From Alphaproteobacteria bacterium (lineage in GTDB: Bacteria; Pseudomonadota; Alphaproteobacteria; Micavibrionales; SZUA-601): 14,188 nt of DNA. The DNA lies in contig QKJH01000032.1 of assembly GCA_003250865.1 (NCBI GenBank), positions 1-14,188 on the forward strand. Direction: 5' to 3'. Made by a program: the position numbers and the translations under genes. Shown in pieces: positions 1 through 6,569 of this stretch (the stretch's first letter is position 1; the number at the start of each line of letters is the position of its first letter). Below the pieces are notes generated by a model. That model did not search any database. It had not been told where the DNA came from and saw nothing but the letters and a program-made list of their open reading frames with translations.

Positions 1-33
1 TTTGAGAAGTTTACTTATGGAACCAAGGTTATC

Positions 34-62
34 ATTATGACAAAACACATGCAAGCCGTTAA
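34..62 (-). promoter_or_regulatory. weak candidate promoter downstream of trpS
   Basis: On the minus strand TTAACG (57-62) and CATAAT (34-39) are 17 nt apart, a passable sigma-70 arrangement. It would drive a gene lying to the left of the window. The 83 nt beyond trpS contain no visible ORF or terminator hairpin, so this is only a suggestion from two short matches. Confidence 0.18.
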
Positions 63-83
63 TCCGCCATATTCAAAAGACAA

Positions 84-1082
84 TTATAACGTTACAAAAC
101 CCATGGCCTGTTTGACATCATCCAGCGTTTTATTCGCCATGGGGATAAGTTTATCCCGTCCCTGACGCATAACAGCCTCGATTTCGCCCTTATCACTGAG
201 CAATTCCTGCGTGCGCTTGGTAATCGGTGCCAGCTTTTCTACTGCCAAATTGGCCAGCGCCGGTTTGAATACGCCAAAGCCCTGCCCCGCAAATTCGCCC
301 AGAACCTTGTCCATCGTGGTTTCCGCCAAAGCAGCATAGATGGTGACCAGATTTTCCGCCTCTGGACGACTTTCCAGCCCTTTGACCTCGGACGGTAGCA
401 CATCGGCATCAGAGGTTGCTTTACGGATTTTCTTGGCTATCGTATCCGCATCATCGGTCAGGTTAATCCGGCTCATATCCGAAGGGTCGGACTTGCTCAT
501 CTTTTTCGTACCGTCACGCAAGGATTTAATCCGTGCACCCTGTTTGGGCATAATCGGCTGGGGCACGGTAAAGACTTCGCGCTCGAAACGCTGGTTAAAG
601 GAAATGGCAATATCGCGGCACAGCTCGACATGCTGTTTCTGATCTTCGCCCACCGGCACATGGGTGGCGTGGTATATCAGAATATCAGCCGCCATCAATA
701 CCGGATAGGTATACAGCCCCGTCATAACACTGTCGCGGTTCTTACCTGCCTTATCCTTGAACTGGGTCATTCGGTTTAGCCACCCCATCGGTGTAGCACA
801 ATTCAGGTACCAGGCCAGCTCCGCATGCTGGGGAACATGGGATTGCACAAACAGGGTACTTTTTTTCGGATCAATACCGCACGCGATATAGGTTGCCAGA
901 GCCTCGTACGTTGCTTTGCGTAATGCTTCAGGTTCTTGAGGAACGGTAATGGCATGCATGTCTACCACACAGAAAATACTGTCATGCTCGCTTTGCATGG
1001 TCACCCAGTTCTTAATCGCACCCAGATAATTGCCAAGGGTCAAATTACTTGTTGGCTGGATGCCGGAAAAGATACGTCCCAT
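84..1082 (-). CDS. trpS: tryptophanyl-tRNA synthetase
   Basis: Cytoplasmic class I aminoacyl-tRNA synthetase that charges tRNA-Trp with tryptophan using ATP. The 332-residue product has the usual bacterial length. The HIGH-equivalent is TLGN at residues 15-18 in the N-terminal nucleotide-binding fold. The KMSKS loop is at 194-198, and the stretch around residues 131-153 (AADILIY, then VPVGEDQKQH) is typical of TrpRS. The ATG is supported by AGGAG about 10 nt upstream, which lies inside the last codons of murJ. The murJ stop is only 5 nt upstream, so the two genes are very probably cotranscribed and may be translationally coupled. No T-box or leader peptide is visible in front of it. The identification is secure. 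Confidence 0.97.
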   Translation of the reverse strand: MGRIFSGIQPTSNLTLGNYLGAIKNWVTMQSEHDSIFCVVDMHAITVPQEPEALRKATYEALATYIACGIDPKKSTLFVQSHVPQHAELAWYLNCATPMGWLNRMTQFKDKAGKNRDSVMTGLYTYPVLMAADILIYHATHVPVGEDQKQHVELCRDIAISFNQRFEREVFTVPQPIMPKQGARIKSLRDGTKKMSKSDPSDMSRINLTDDADTIAKKIRKATSDADVLPSEVKGLESRPEAENLVTIYAALAETTMDKVLGEFAGQGFGVFKPALANLAVEKLAPITKRTQELLSDKGEIEAVMRQGRDKLIPMANKTLDDVKQAMGFVTL

Positions 1083-1087
1083 AAGGA

Positions 1088-2629
1088 TTAGCTCCTGATT
1101 AGTTTTTTAATTTCTGCAATATTGATAATTCTTAATAGAATAACCAGAGTGCCGTACAAACTCAATCCCAATCCGACCAAAAAGACCAGAATGAACGGAT
1201 GCATCAGTTTGTCATCACCAAACCAGCCTATCAGTATGTCATCAGCCAGATAAACCACAAAAGCCATAAAGGCAGAAATACCAATAATCATCGGCACATG
1301 CTTGATGGTATGTAAATCGTACCATACGTCATGTTTCTTATGCACCCACAGGGAAAAGAGCGCCACCTGAACCCATGCCGATACGGAGGTTGCCAAAGCC
1401 ACCCCAACATGATCCCAGATAAAGCTGAATAGGATGCTTAGCACGATATTGAATAGCGCGGCGATTGAACTGACTTTTACCGGTGTCAAAGTGTCTTCGT
1501 TGGCAAAGCAGACTGTCGCATAAACTTTGGCCGCGGAATAAGCTGGAATACTTAGGGCAAACGCAGCCAGCGCACCGGCCGTTGCAACGGTTTCTACGGC
1601 CGTAAATTCACCGCGTTCGAACAGAACCTCGGTCACGGTATGGGCAATAGCCACCAAAGCAAGTGCCGCCGGAAAGCCCAAAAGCAGGCTGGTTTCCATG
1701 GCTCGATTGAACAAGAAACCCGATTTTACGTGCTCACCCGCCGATATGTACTTTGTCATACGCGGCAGTATAGAGGTACCGATAGCGGTTGGAATAACGC
1801 TGAGCGGCAATTGATAAACCCTGTCGGCATAATAAAGAAAAGCAACCGATCCAATCGGTAAAAATGAGGCAATCATCATATCAACGAACAGATTAATCTG
1901 TACGATACCTGCGCCCATAACACCGGGGCCCATCAGTTTAAACAGGCGCTTCATACGTTCTGTCAGGATGGGCTTTTGAAAACGGAAGGTAAAGTGGCGG
2001 TATTTTAACCAGCCATACAACCAGATTAATTGAGCAATGCCTGCCAGAATGACACCCCAGGCCATGGCGTGACCGGGGGTCTCCATAACATCCGAATAAA
2101 ACAACAGCATGAATATCATCGAGCAGTTAAACAATATAGGAGCAGCAGCAAACGGCCCAAAGCGCTCATGCGCATTGAGCACCCCGCCCATCAAAGAGGC
2201 TACCGACATCATCACCATATAAGGGAAAGTTATGCGCGTCATTTCCAACGCCATATCATAGCGCGCGGTCCCCTGTTCAAACCCGGGAGCCAAGCCATAA
2301 ATAATCCACGGCATCACCAGCATCATAACCAGCGTAAACGGGATAAGGTAAAGAAGCATCATGGACAAGGTACGTCCGGCAAAAATCTGGGCTTCTTCAT
2401 AGCCGTTTTTTTCCAGCTCGCGCGAATACACGGGAACGAAAGAAACACTAAAGGCTCCCTCGGCTGTAATACGTCGGAAAAAATTCGGTAACTTTAATGC
2501 AATGACAAACGCATCGGCCACCGGCCCCGCGCCGATGATGCTGGCGGTTAGAATATCACGGATAAACCCGCAAATCCGGGAAAGAATGGTTAAAATACCA
2601 ACCGTGGCGGCTGAGCGAAACAAAGACAT
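1088..2629 (-). CDS. murJ: MurJ lipid II flippase (MviN family)
   Basis: Inner-membrane MOP-superfamily transporter that flips lipid II to the periplasmic face for peptidoglycan synthesis. It has 513 residues, against 511 for E. coli MurJ. The N-terminus (SRICGFIRDIL, then DAF and KLPNFFRR) is diagnostic. The residues important in E. coli MurJ align without gaps: Arg18, Arg24, Asp39, Arg52, Asp269 and Arg270. Hydrophobic segments run through the whole length, consistent with 14 membrane spans. The start codon is ATG, but no strong Shine-Dalgarno is visible, only a purine-rich AAGAAAGTG. trpS follows 5 nt after the stop. Upstream, a 137-nt divergent spacer separates it from two plus-strand genes. 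Confidence 0.97.
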   Translation of the reverse strand: MSLFRSAATVGILTILSRICGFIRDILTASIIGAGPVADAFVIALKLPNFFRRITAEGAFSVSFVPVYSRELEKNGYEEAQIFAGRTLSMMLLYLIPFTLVMMLVMPWIIYGLAPGFEQGTARYDMALEMTRITFPYMVMMSVASLMGGVLNAHERFGPFAAAPILFNCSMIFMLLFYSDVMETPGHAMAWGVILAGIAQLIWLYGWLKYRHFTFRFQKPILTERMKRLFKLMGPGVMGAGIVQINLFVDMMIASFLPIGSVAFLYYADRVYQLPLSVIPTAIGTSILPRMTKYISAGEHVKSGFLFNRAMETSLLLGFPAALALVAIAHTVTEVLFERGEFTAVETVATAGALAAFALSIPAYSAAKVYATVCFANEDTLTPVKVSSIAALFNIVLSILFSFIWDHVGVALATSVSAWVQVALFSLWVHKKHDVWYDLHTIKHVPMIIGISAFMAFVVYLADDILIGWFGDDKLMHPFILVFLVGLGLSLYGTLVILLRIINIAEIKKLIRS

Positions 2630-2677
2630 TACGCGAATTCACTTTCTTATTTTTATTCTTATTAAAAGCACTCGGAT

Positions 2678-2705
2678 ACCTTAGCACAAACCCCGCGCCA
2701 GCCAA
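2678..2705 (-). promoter_or_regulatory. candidate promoter for murJ-trpS
   Basis: On the minus strand TTGGCT (2700-2705) and TAAGGT (2678-2683) are separated by 16 nt, about 50 nt before the murJ ATG. Both hexamers match the sigma-70 consensus at four of six positions. It lies in the divergent spacer, where a promoter is expected, and sits close to the opposing candidate promoter at 2714-2742. The call rests on the match and location only. Confidence 0.33.
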
Positions 2706-2713
2706 GTCATTTT

Positions 2714-2742
2714 TTGCCTTTCCCGAATCGATTATTCATAAT
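2714..2742 (+). promoter_or_regulatory. candidate promoter for the paralogous pair
   Basis: TTGCCT (2714-2719) and CATAAT (2737-2742) are 17 nt apart, placing a start near 2749, just before the AAGGAGT ribosome binding site at 2756-2762. A second AT-rich hexamer, TATAAA at 2742-2747, could serve as an alternative -10 but then lacks a well-spaced -35. The 5' untranslated region would be under 20 nt. Confidence 0.38.
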
Positions 2743-2766
2743 ATAAAGAAAGAGCAAGGAGTATGA

Positions 2767-3405
2767 ATGGGTAGAGTAATTTCCCTTGGTTCCGGCGAGA
2801 ATGTGACGCCATCCCCCAGACCACCGCATCATTATGTGGTGAGACTGAGGCCGGACGGCTCTTATTTCGGAGGGCATCCGCGCATCGTCTATGATTTGTT
2901 CGAAGATGTTGCTGCCGAAAAAACCCCCTTGCGTGATGCCCTTGAAAATCTTTTTCTTACAAGCAATATCACCGTTTCCTTTATAAAGGTTCAGGATAAG
3001 AAATCTACAGGAAAAGTTATTTCCCTTCCGCGTGAAAATCAGTGCAGAGTTATGCAGGGTAACACCCCTCACCTGATTACCGATATGGATTTTCCGATTG
3101 AAGAGTTGCAGAATAAATGGTGGAAAATTGCCTCTGGCCAGCATCCCAAACATACCGATGATACTATTGTCCAAAATCTGGTGAATATGATGCAGGATGC
3201 CACCTATTTTGAAAACGCTTTTTTTCTGGCTATGGAACGCGAGAATGCCGCCAACAACACGATTAATGACGATTTTGTCGAGGCCACACAAGAGGCATTG
3301 ATTAATAAAGACATGAATATCTATTTTATTGAAAATTATAAAGACTATATCAACAATCCGCAGGATACAAAACGTACCTTTGTCTATCGTGGCATTCATT
3401 TGTAA
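2767..3405 (+). CDS. protein of unknown function, first of a tandem paralogous pair
   Basis: I do not recognise this 212-residue protein. It has no signal peptide, membrane span or obvious catalytic motif, and looks soluble and cytoplasmic. It is similar to the next gene: both open M-(G/S)-(R/K)-(V/I)-(I/V)-SL, both have a block G-x-Y-x-x-G, YxLF, then ExTP (residues 31-54 here), then ITD followed by a KW pair (104-118), then an acidic aromatic block (145-160). The ATG is set by a good AAGGAGT site at 2756-2762. The stop is 9 nt before the second gene, so the two form an operon. They are the only plus-strand genes in an otherwise minus-strand region. The antisense frame is also open over most of this length, but it has no start signal or family resemblance. 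Confidence 0.8.
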   Translation: MGRVISLGSGENVTPSPRPPHHYVVRLRPDGSYFGGHPRIVYDLFEDVAAEKTPLRDALENLFLTSNITVSFIKVQDKKSTGKVISLPRENQCRVMQGNTPHLITDMDFPIEELQNKWWKIASGQHPKHTDDTIVQNLVNMMQDATYFENAFFLAMERENAANNTINDDFVEATQEALINKDMNIYFIENYKDYINNPQDTKRTFVYRGIHL

Positions 3406-3414
3406 GGCGTAATC

Positions 3415-4176
3415 ATGAGTAAAATTGTTTCTCTTCACAAACCACCCAAGGAATTACCCCTAAGCCGTGTTGTGTTTGATGAAAACGGCAATTACTGGCG
3501 CGGGAGTGCTTTTTACGCCTATTCTCTGTTTGACACCTACGCCGATATGGCAGAAGAGAACACCCCCATACACTACATTACCGCCACACTGACAGAGCGA
3601 ATGGGCAAGCTTGGCGTTGAACACGATGAAAAAGTTGTTTTGGGTAAAATTCAACAGGATGATGAAGGCGACTGGATTATTACCGATTTACCACTGACAG
3701 AGCTGGTTGATAAATGGCAGGTCATTCGCAAACAATCACTGAATAAAAAAACGCGTAAGATTATCCCTGATTCCGCATTTGACAGGCTGGAAAAAGCCTT
3801 TGATGCCTATAGCGACTGGGAAGAAAATTTTTACTGGGCCATTGACGATGCGTTTGAAATGATTGCCGAAAATGATGTCGAAGTCGACCCCGATGTACTG
3901 GGTTATTACAACGACAAAGCCAAAGAGGAAATCAATGCCGCGCTGTTATCCCATTTCATGCATACCGCTCTAAAAATGACTGTCACCGGCGATATTCCCG
4001 TACCCATGCGATTTGGTGATTTGACAATTGATTTTCGCAATTTTGCCGAACGGCAAAAAATGCGGAGAAAACTTCAAGGTGAAGAAATCGACATTTCGCA
4101 AGATACGGTTATTCTTGAGGGAAAGAGGATACATCCAATACCGGAACAGCCAACCCTAAGAGTTTTGCGGCCATAG
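3415..4176 (+). CDS. protein of unknown function, second of a tandem paralogous pair
   Basis: I do not recognise this 253-residue, acidic, apparently cytoplasmic protein. It shares with its upstream neighbour the SL opening, the block NGNYWRG, YSLF, EENTP (residues 24-51), ITD with DKW (89-101) and a block of acidic and aromatic residues (132-150). It carries about 60 extra C-terminal residues that the first gene lacks. A ribosome binding site, TAAGGCG, overlaps the stop of the first gene, suggesting coupled translation. The final 68 nt overlap tail to tail with the 3' end of the RluC-type gene on the opposite strand, and no terminator is seen between them. Function cannot be inferred from the sequence. 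Confidence 0.8.
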   Translation: MSKIVSLHKPPKELPLSRVVFDENGNYWRGSAFYAYSLFDTYADMAEENTPIHYITATLTERMGKLGVEHDEKVVLGKIQQDDEGDWIITDLPLTELVDKWQVIRKQSLNKKTRKIIPDSAFDRLEKAFDAYSDWEENFYWAIDDAFEMIAENDVEVDPDVLGYYNDKAKEEINAALLSHFMHTALKMTVTGDIPVPMRFGDLTIDFRNFAERQKMRRKLQGEEIDISQDTVILEGKRIHPIPEQPTLRVLRP

Positions 4177-5077
4177 CAAAGTGATATGCAGGCGGTGCGG
4201 ACAATACCATCTGTTTTTTCGGCATGAACGGGTGATTGAACACCAACCCATAGGCATGCAGCATCATACCGTTTGGCATATCGGCCTGATAAAACTCCCT
4301 GTCAAAGGCATAACGCTCATCCCCGACAATCGGTGTACCGATAAGTTCCAGATGCGCCCTTAGCTGATGTTGACGCCCCGTACGCGGAAACAGCATCACC
4401 ATGGCAGCCGACCGATGGGCGTAATCCGTTACACGGAAATCGGTTAAGGCAAATTGCCCTTCGGATTCATCATGCACCATTCTATCCTGACCGCCCACGC
4501 GTTTTTTAATCAACGCCGCCTTAATTGAACCTTCTTTGGGTTCCGGTACGCCGATGGTAATCGCCAGATAGACTTTTTGCATGTTGCGCGACATAAACAG
4601 CTTGCCCAGTTTACCGGCCGCGGCCTTGGTACGGGCAATCAGCAGAACACCACTGGTTTCCTTGTCCAGACGATGTACCAGCTTCGGGCGTTCCTCGCCG
4701 ATTTTCGGCAAGCCTTCAAGCAGTTTGTCAATATGGTCGGTTGTTTTTGTTCCGCCCTGTGTTGCCAATCCCGCCGGTTTATTCAGGACAAAGAAATACT
4801 CATCCTCATAAATTACCAGCGAGCGGATAAATTTTTTATCCTTATCCGATACTTCGGGTTTGGGCGGCAAATTACGCTTGAACGGAGGCACACGCACCCG
4901 ATCCTCGAAAGTCAGGCGCTCACGACCTTTAACGCGGCCGCTATTGACGCGCACTTCACCCTTGCGGCAGGCGCGCTGCACGGCGGAAAATGGGACATCC
5001 GGATAATGGGCGGCAAACCATTTGTCTAGGCGCATCCCGTCTTCGGCTTGTGATATGGTATGGTTCTCTACTGGCAT
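4109..5077 (-). CDS. rluC: RluC/RluD-type ribosomal RNA pseudouridine synthase
   Basis: RluA-family enzyme that isomerises uridines in 23S rRNA to pseudouridine. The 322-residue product has an N-terminal S4-like RNA-binding domain (about 12-60, with RLDKWF and RKGEVRVNSGR). The catalytic domain follows, with HRLDKETSG at 135-143, whose Asp138 is the family's catalytic residue, and the distal TGRQHQLRAHL motif. The frame stays open 40 codons further upstream, but that extension would read through a terminator and into the DAHP synthase gene, and it has no family similarity. The ATG at 5077 matches the usual RluC N-terminus. No Shine-Dalgarno precedes it. RluC is the closest subgroup by eye; RluD or another RluA-family member is possible. 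Its last 68 nt overlap the convergent plus-strand gene. Confidence 0.9.
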   Translation of the reverse strand: MPVENHTISQAEDGMRLDKWFAAHYPDVPFSAVQRACRKGEVRVNSGRVKGRERLTFEDRVRVPPFKRNLPPKPEVSDKDKKFIRSLVIYEDEYFFVLNKPAGLATQGGTKTTDHIDKLLEGLPKIGEERPKLVHRLDKETSGVLLIARTKAAAGKLGKLFMSRNMQKVYLAITIGVPEPKEGSIKAALIKKRVGGQDRMVHDESEGQFALTDFRVTDYAHRSAAMVMLFPRTGRQHQLRAHLELIGTPIVGDERYAFDREFYQADMPNGMMLHAYGLVFNHPFMPKKQMVLSAPPAYHFAMAAKLLGLAVPVLDVSSFPQE

Positions 5078-5083
5078 AGCGCG

Positions 5084-5113
5084 ACCATAGCGCAAAATGC
5101 CAGAAATACGCAA
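5084..5113 (-). promoter_or_regulatory. candidate promoter for rluC, leaderless start
   Basis: Only 37 nt separate the upstream terminator hairpin from the rluC ATG, so a promoter must be very close if the gene is not fed by readthrough. TTGCGT (5108-5113) and TATGGT (5084-5089) are 18 nt apart. The start point would fall at or beside the A of the ATG (5077), which would explain the missing ribosome binding site. Confidence 0.25.
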
Positions 5114-5114
5114 T

Positions 5115-5144
5115 AAAAAAGGGAGGACAACGCCTCCCTTTTTT
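5115..5144 (-). terminator. intrinsic terminator after the DAHP synthase gene
   Basis: Stem GGGAGG (5121-5126) / CCTCCC (5133-5138) with loop ACAACG, flanked by six A on one side and six T on the other, which can extend the stem. On the minus strand it begins 6 nt after the DAHP synthase stop codon and ends in a T run. It is symmetrical and could work in both directions. Confidence 0.85.
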
Positions 5145-5150
5145 ACGCTT

Positions 5151-6389
5151 TTAAATTGCCCACGCCAGATTTTGAACCTTGATGTCGCTTTGCCCATCGG
5201 GGATTTTCTTGACCTTGGTCAGCACATCCATGGTTTCCCTGATAACTGCCACAGACTGATGCGGATTCAAACACGGATCACAGGCGGTTTGGTAATCCTG
5301 CCCTTTCAAATCCTTCTCCTTGACACCGTGACCGACACATTCGGTAACCATGTTACCCACAGCTTCGAGCATAATACCACCGACATGCATTTTCTTATCC
5401 GTCAAGATGCGCGAAAAAGCATTCATTTCGGCAATAATGTCACCGGTGTAACGGGTCTTTTTACCCTTTTTACTCTTGCCGTTACCATGCATCGGGTCAG
5501 TCATCATAATAGGCGTATGACCGCTTTCTTTCACAGCATCAGCCAAACGCGGCAACGAACGGTAGATATTCTCTGCTCCCATGCGGAAAATCAGCGTTAC
5601 CTTGCCCGGCTCGTTATTCGGGTCAAGTTTGTCTAGAACAGCTTTCAGCTCTTCCGGTTTAACATCGGGGCCAATTTTAACACCGACACCGTTTTCAACC
5701 GAAGATGCCAGCTCCATGTGCGCTCCGTCTAAATCATTGGTGCGGTGACCAACCCACAGCATATGCGCCCCTGCGCTGTAGACTTTGCCATCTTCGCTTT
5801 CACGCAATTGCGACAGCTCGTACGGTAACAACAACGCTTCGTGCGAATGCAGGCCGATTTCCGGCACCATTTGCGTCATGTAGCGTGCCTTGGCATGCAT
5901 GACAGCCATTAATCCCGCATCGGGTGTACGGTCTTTTGCCGTTGGCGTTGAATGGTTGATATTGCTGCCCTTGTAGGTTTCCATTTCAACACCCTCTATA
6001 ATTTCTATGTTGCTGGTGCGCGGTTTTGAATTGTTGAAGTGGCGACCGACGGTCAGGACATTTTGTCCGGTAATTTCGGTGATGGCATTGGCACATTGCT
6101 CCATCATGGCATTGGTACGCAGAATATCTTGAATCGTATCATGAACATTCTGGACACACGGCCCTGATTGCAACAACATGCCGTTACCCAACGCAATCTC
6201 TTTTAATTGCTGACGGACAGTGACAATTTGGGAGTAATTCACAATACCGGATGTCGTTTCCAATTCTTTTACGACATTGGCGACATGGTCGGCATCATTG
6301 TATTGAGGTTGATGTGCGGCAGGCTTGGCCTGCACCTTTCGTTTCACAGTTTGAATATTTGTTTCGTTTGAAATAGTTTCGTTCTTCAT
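5151..6389 (-). CDS. class II 3-deoxy-7-phosphoheptulonate (DAHP) synthase, divergent
   Basis: First enzyme of the shikimate pathway: condenses phosphoenolpyruvate and erythrose 4-phosphate. Class II signatures are HSHEALLLPYE (181-191), LWVGHRT followed by LDGAHMEL (211-227), VGVKIGP (235-241), RMGA (269-272), DPMHGN (298-303) and TACDPCLNPHQ (368-378). The four expected metal ligands appear present: Cys78, His301, Glu342 and Asp371. It is 412 residues long, shorter than the usual 450-470, and departs from consensus at two active-site motifs: SGPCVQ in place of GGDCAE, and GRHFNNSKPR in place of GRxAGQxAKPR. A shortened phenazine-type (PhzC-like) or otherwise specialised homologue is possible. 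The aromatic-rich leader peptide upstream supports a role in aromatic amino acid supply. AAAGG lies about 9 nt before the ATG. A terminator follows directly. Confidence 0.9.
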   Translation of the reverse strand: MKNETISNETNIQTVKRKVQAKPAAHQPQYNDADHVANVVKELETTSGIVNYSQIVTVRQQLKEIALGNGMLLQSGPCVQNVHDTIQDILRTNAMMEQCANAITEITGQNVLTVGRHFNNSKPRTSNIEIIEGVEMETYKGSNINHSTPTAKDRTPDAGLMAVMHAKARYMTQMVPEIGLHSHEALLLPYELSQLRESEDGKVYSAGAHMLWVGHRTNDLDGAHMELASSVENGVGVKIGPDVKPEELKAVLDKLDPNNEPGKVTLIFRMGAENIYRSLPRLADAVKESGHTPIMMTDPMHGNGKSKKGKKTRYTGDIIAEMNAFSRILTDKKMHVGGIMLEAVGNMVTECVGHGVKEKDLKGQDYQTACDPCLNPHQSVAVIRETMDVLTKVKKIPDGQSDIKVQNLAWAI

Positions 6390-6418
6390 TTTTAAGTACC
6401 TTTTTATCGCAAAAGGTT

Positions 6419-6456
6419 AAAACGGAAACCGGCCTTGAAACCCTCTAAGGGCGGTT
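6419..6456 (-). terminator. attenuator terminator before the DAHP synthase gene
   Basis: On the minus strand AACCGCCCTT (6447-6456) pairs with AAGGCCGGTT (6427-6436) across a 10-nt loop: nine base pairs with one central C-C mismatch. It is followed by TCCGTTTT (6419-6426), an interrupted T tract. It lies 30 nt before the DAHP synthase ATG and about 50 nt after the leader peptide stop, where the terminator of an attenuator belongs. The short, interrupted T tract makes termination strength uncertain. Confidence 0.6.
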
Positions 6457-6457
6457 A

Positions 6458-6471
6458 TAATACAGATTCAC
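6458..6471 (-). repeat. copy 2 of a 14-nt direct repeat in the DAHP synthase leader
   Basis: On the minus strand this reads GTGAATCTGTATTA, matching GCGAATCTGTGTTA at 6574-6587 at 12 of 14 positions in the same orientation. This copy directly precedes the 5' arm of the terminator stem. It may be an operator half, a structural element, or chance. Confidence 0.35.
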
Positions 6472-6498
6472 AATGTGGGTGAGTAGACAATATAATAT

Positions 6499-6527
6499 GG
6501 CGCTTAACGCCAAAAATAAGCGAAGCC
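6499..6527 (-). promoter_or_regulatory. attenuator 1:2 hairpin overlapping the leader peptide codons
   Basis: On the minus strand CGCTTA (6517-6522) pairs perfectly with TAAGCG (6501-6506). Two G-C pairs beyond a short bulge extend it (GGC at 6525-6527 with CC at 6499-6500). The 5' arm lies in the Gly-Phe-Ala-Tyr codons and the 3' arm starts at the leader stop codon, so a ribosome stalled at the aromatic codons would prevent it from forming. A competing smaller hairpin, TGGCG/CGCCA at 6498-6512, uses the same bases. Confidence 0.55.
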
Positions 6528-6563
6528 GTAAAAGAACGAAAATGTGTTGCTTTGTATTGTCAT
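6504..6563 (-). CDS. aromatic-rich attenuation leader peptide of the DAHP synthase gene
   Basis: A 19-residue ORF, MTIQSNTFSFFYGFAYFWR, ends in TAA. Eight of its last 12 codons are aromatic: five Phe, two Tyr and one Trp. Peptides of this kind make the ribosome sense charged tRNA for the end products of the pathway and control transcription termination ahead of the structural gene. It lies between a TTGACA promoter and a terminator-like stem, on the same strand as the DAHP synthase 114 nt downstream. No Shine-Dalgarno precedes its ATG, and the predicted transcription start falls at the ATG. This matches the leaderless trpL known in some alphaproteobacteria. Having all three aromatic residues fits a gene at the common start of the pathway. 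The composition and layout are seen directly; the mechanism is inferred. Confidence 0.85.
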   Translation of the reverse strand: MTIQSNTFSFFYGFAYFWR

Positions 6564-6569
6564 GATTAA

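Noticed and set aside
2707..3438. 243-codon open frame antisense to the first unknown gene
   Set aside because: It overlaps nearly all of the plus-strand gene, which has a good ribosome binding site, a promoter match and a paralogue next door. The antisense translation has no start signals and resembles no family.
5078..5197. 40-codon N-terminal extension of rluC
   Set aside because: It would run through the terminator at 5115-5144 and into the DAHP synthase gene, and these residues do not match the RluC N-terminus, which begins just before the S4 domain.
6469..6477. Short palindrome CACAATGTG as a TyrR- or TrpR-like operator
   Set aside because: Nine bases of dyad symmetry are expected by chance, and it does not match the TyrR box (TGTAAA-N6-TTTACA) or a trp operator.
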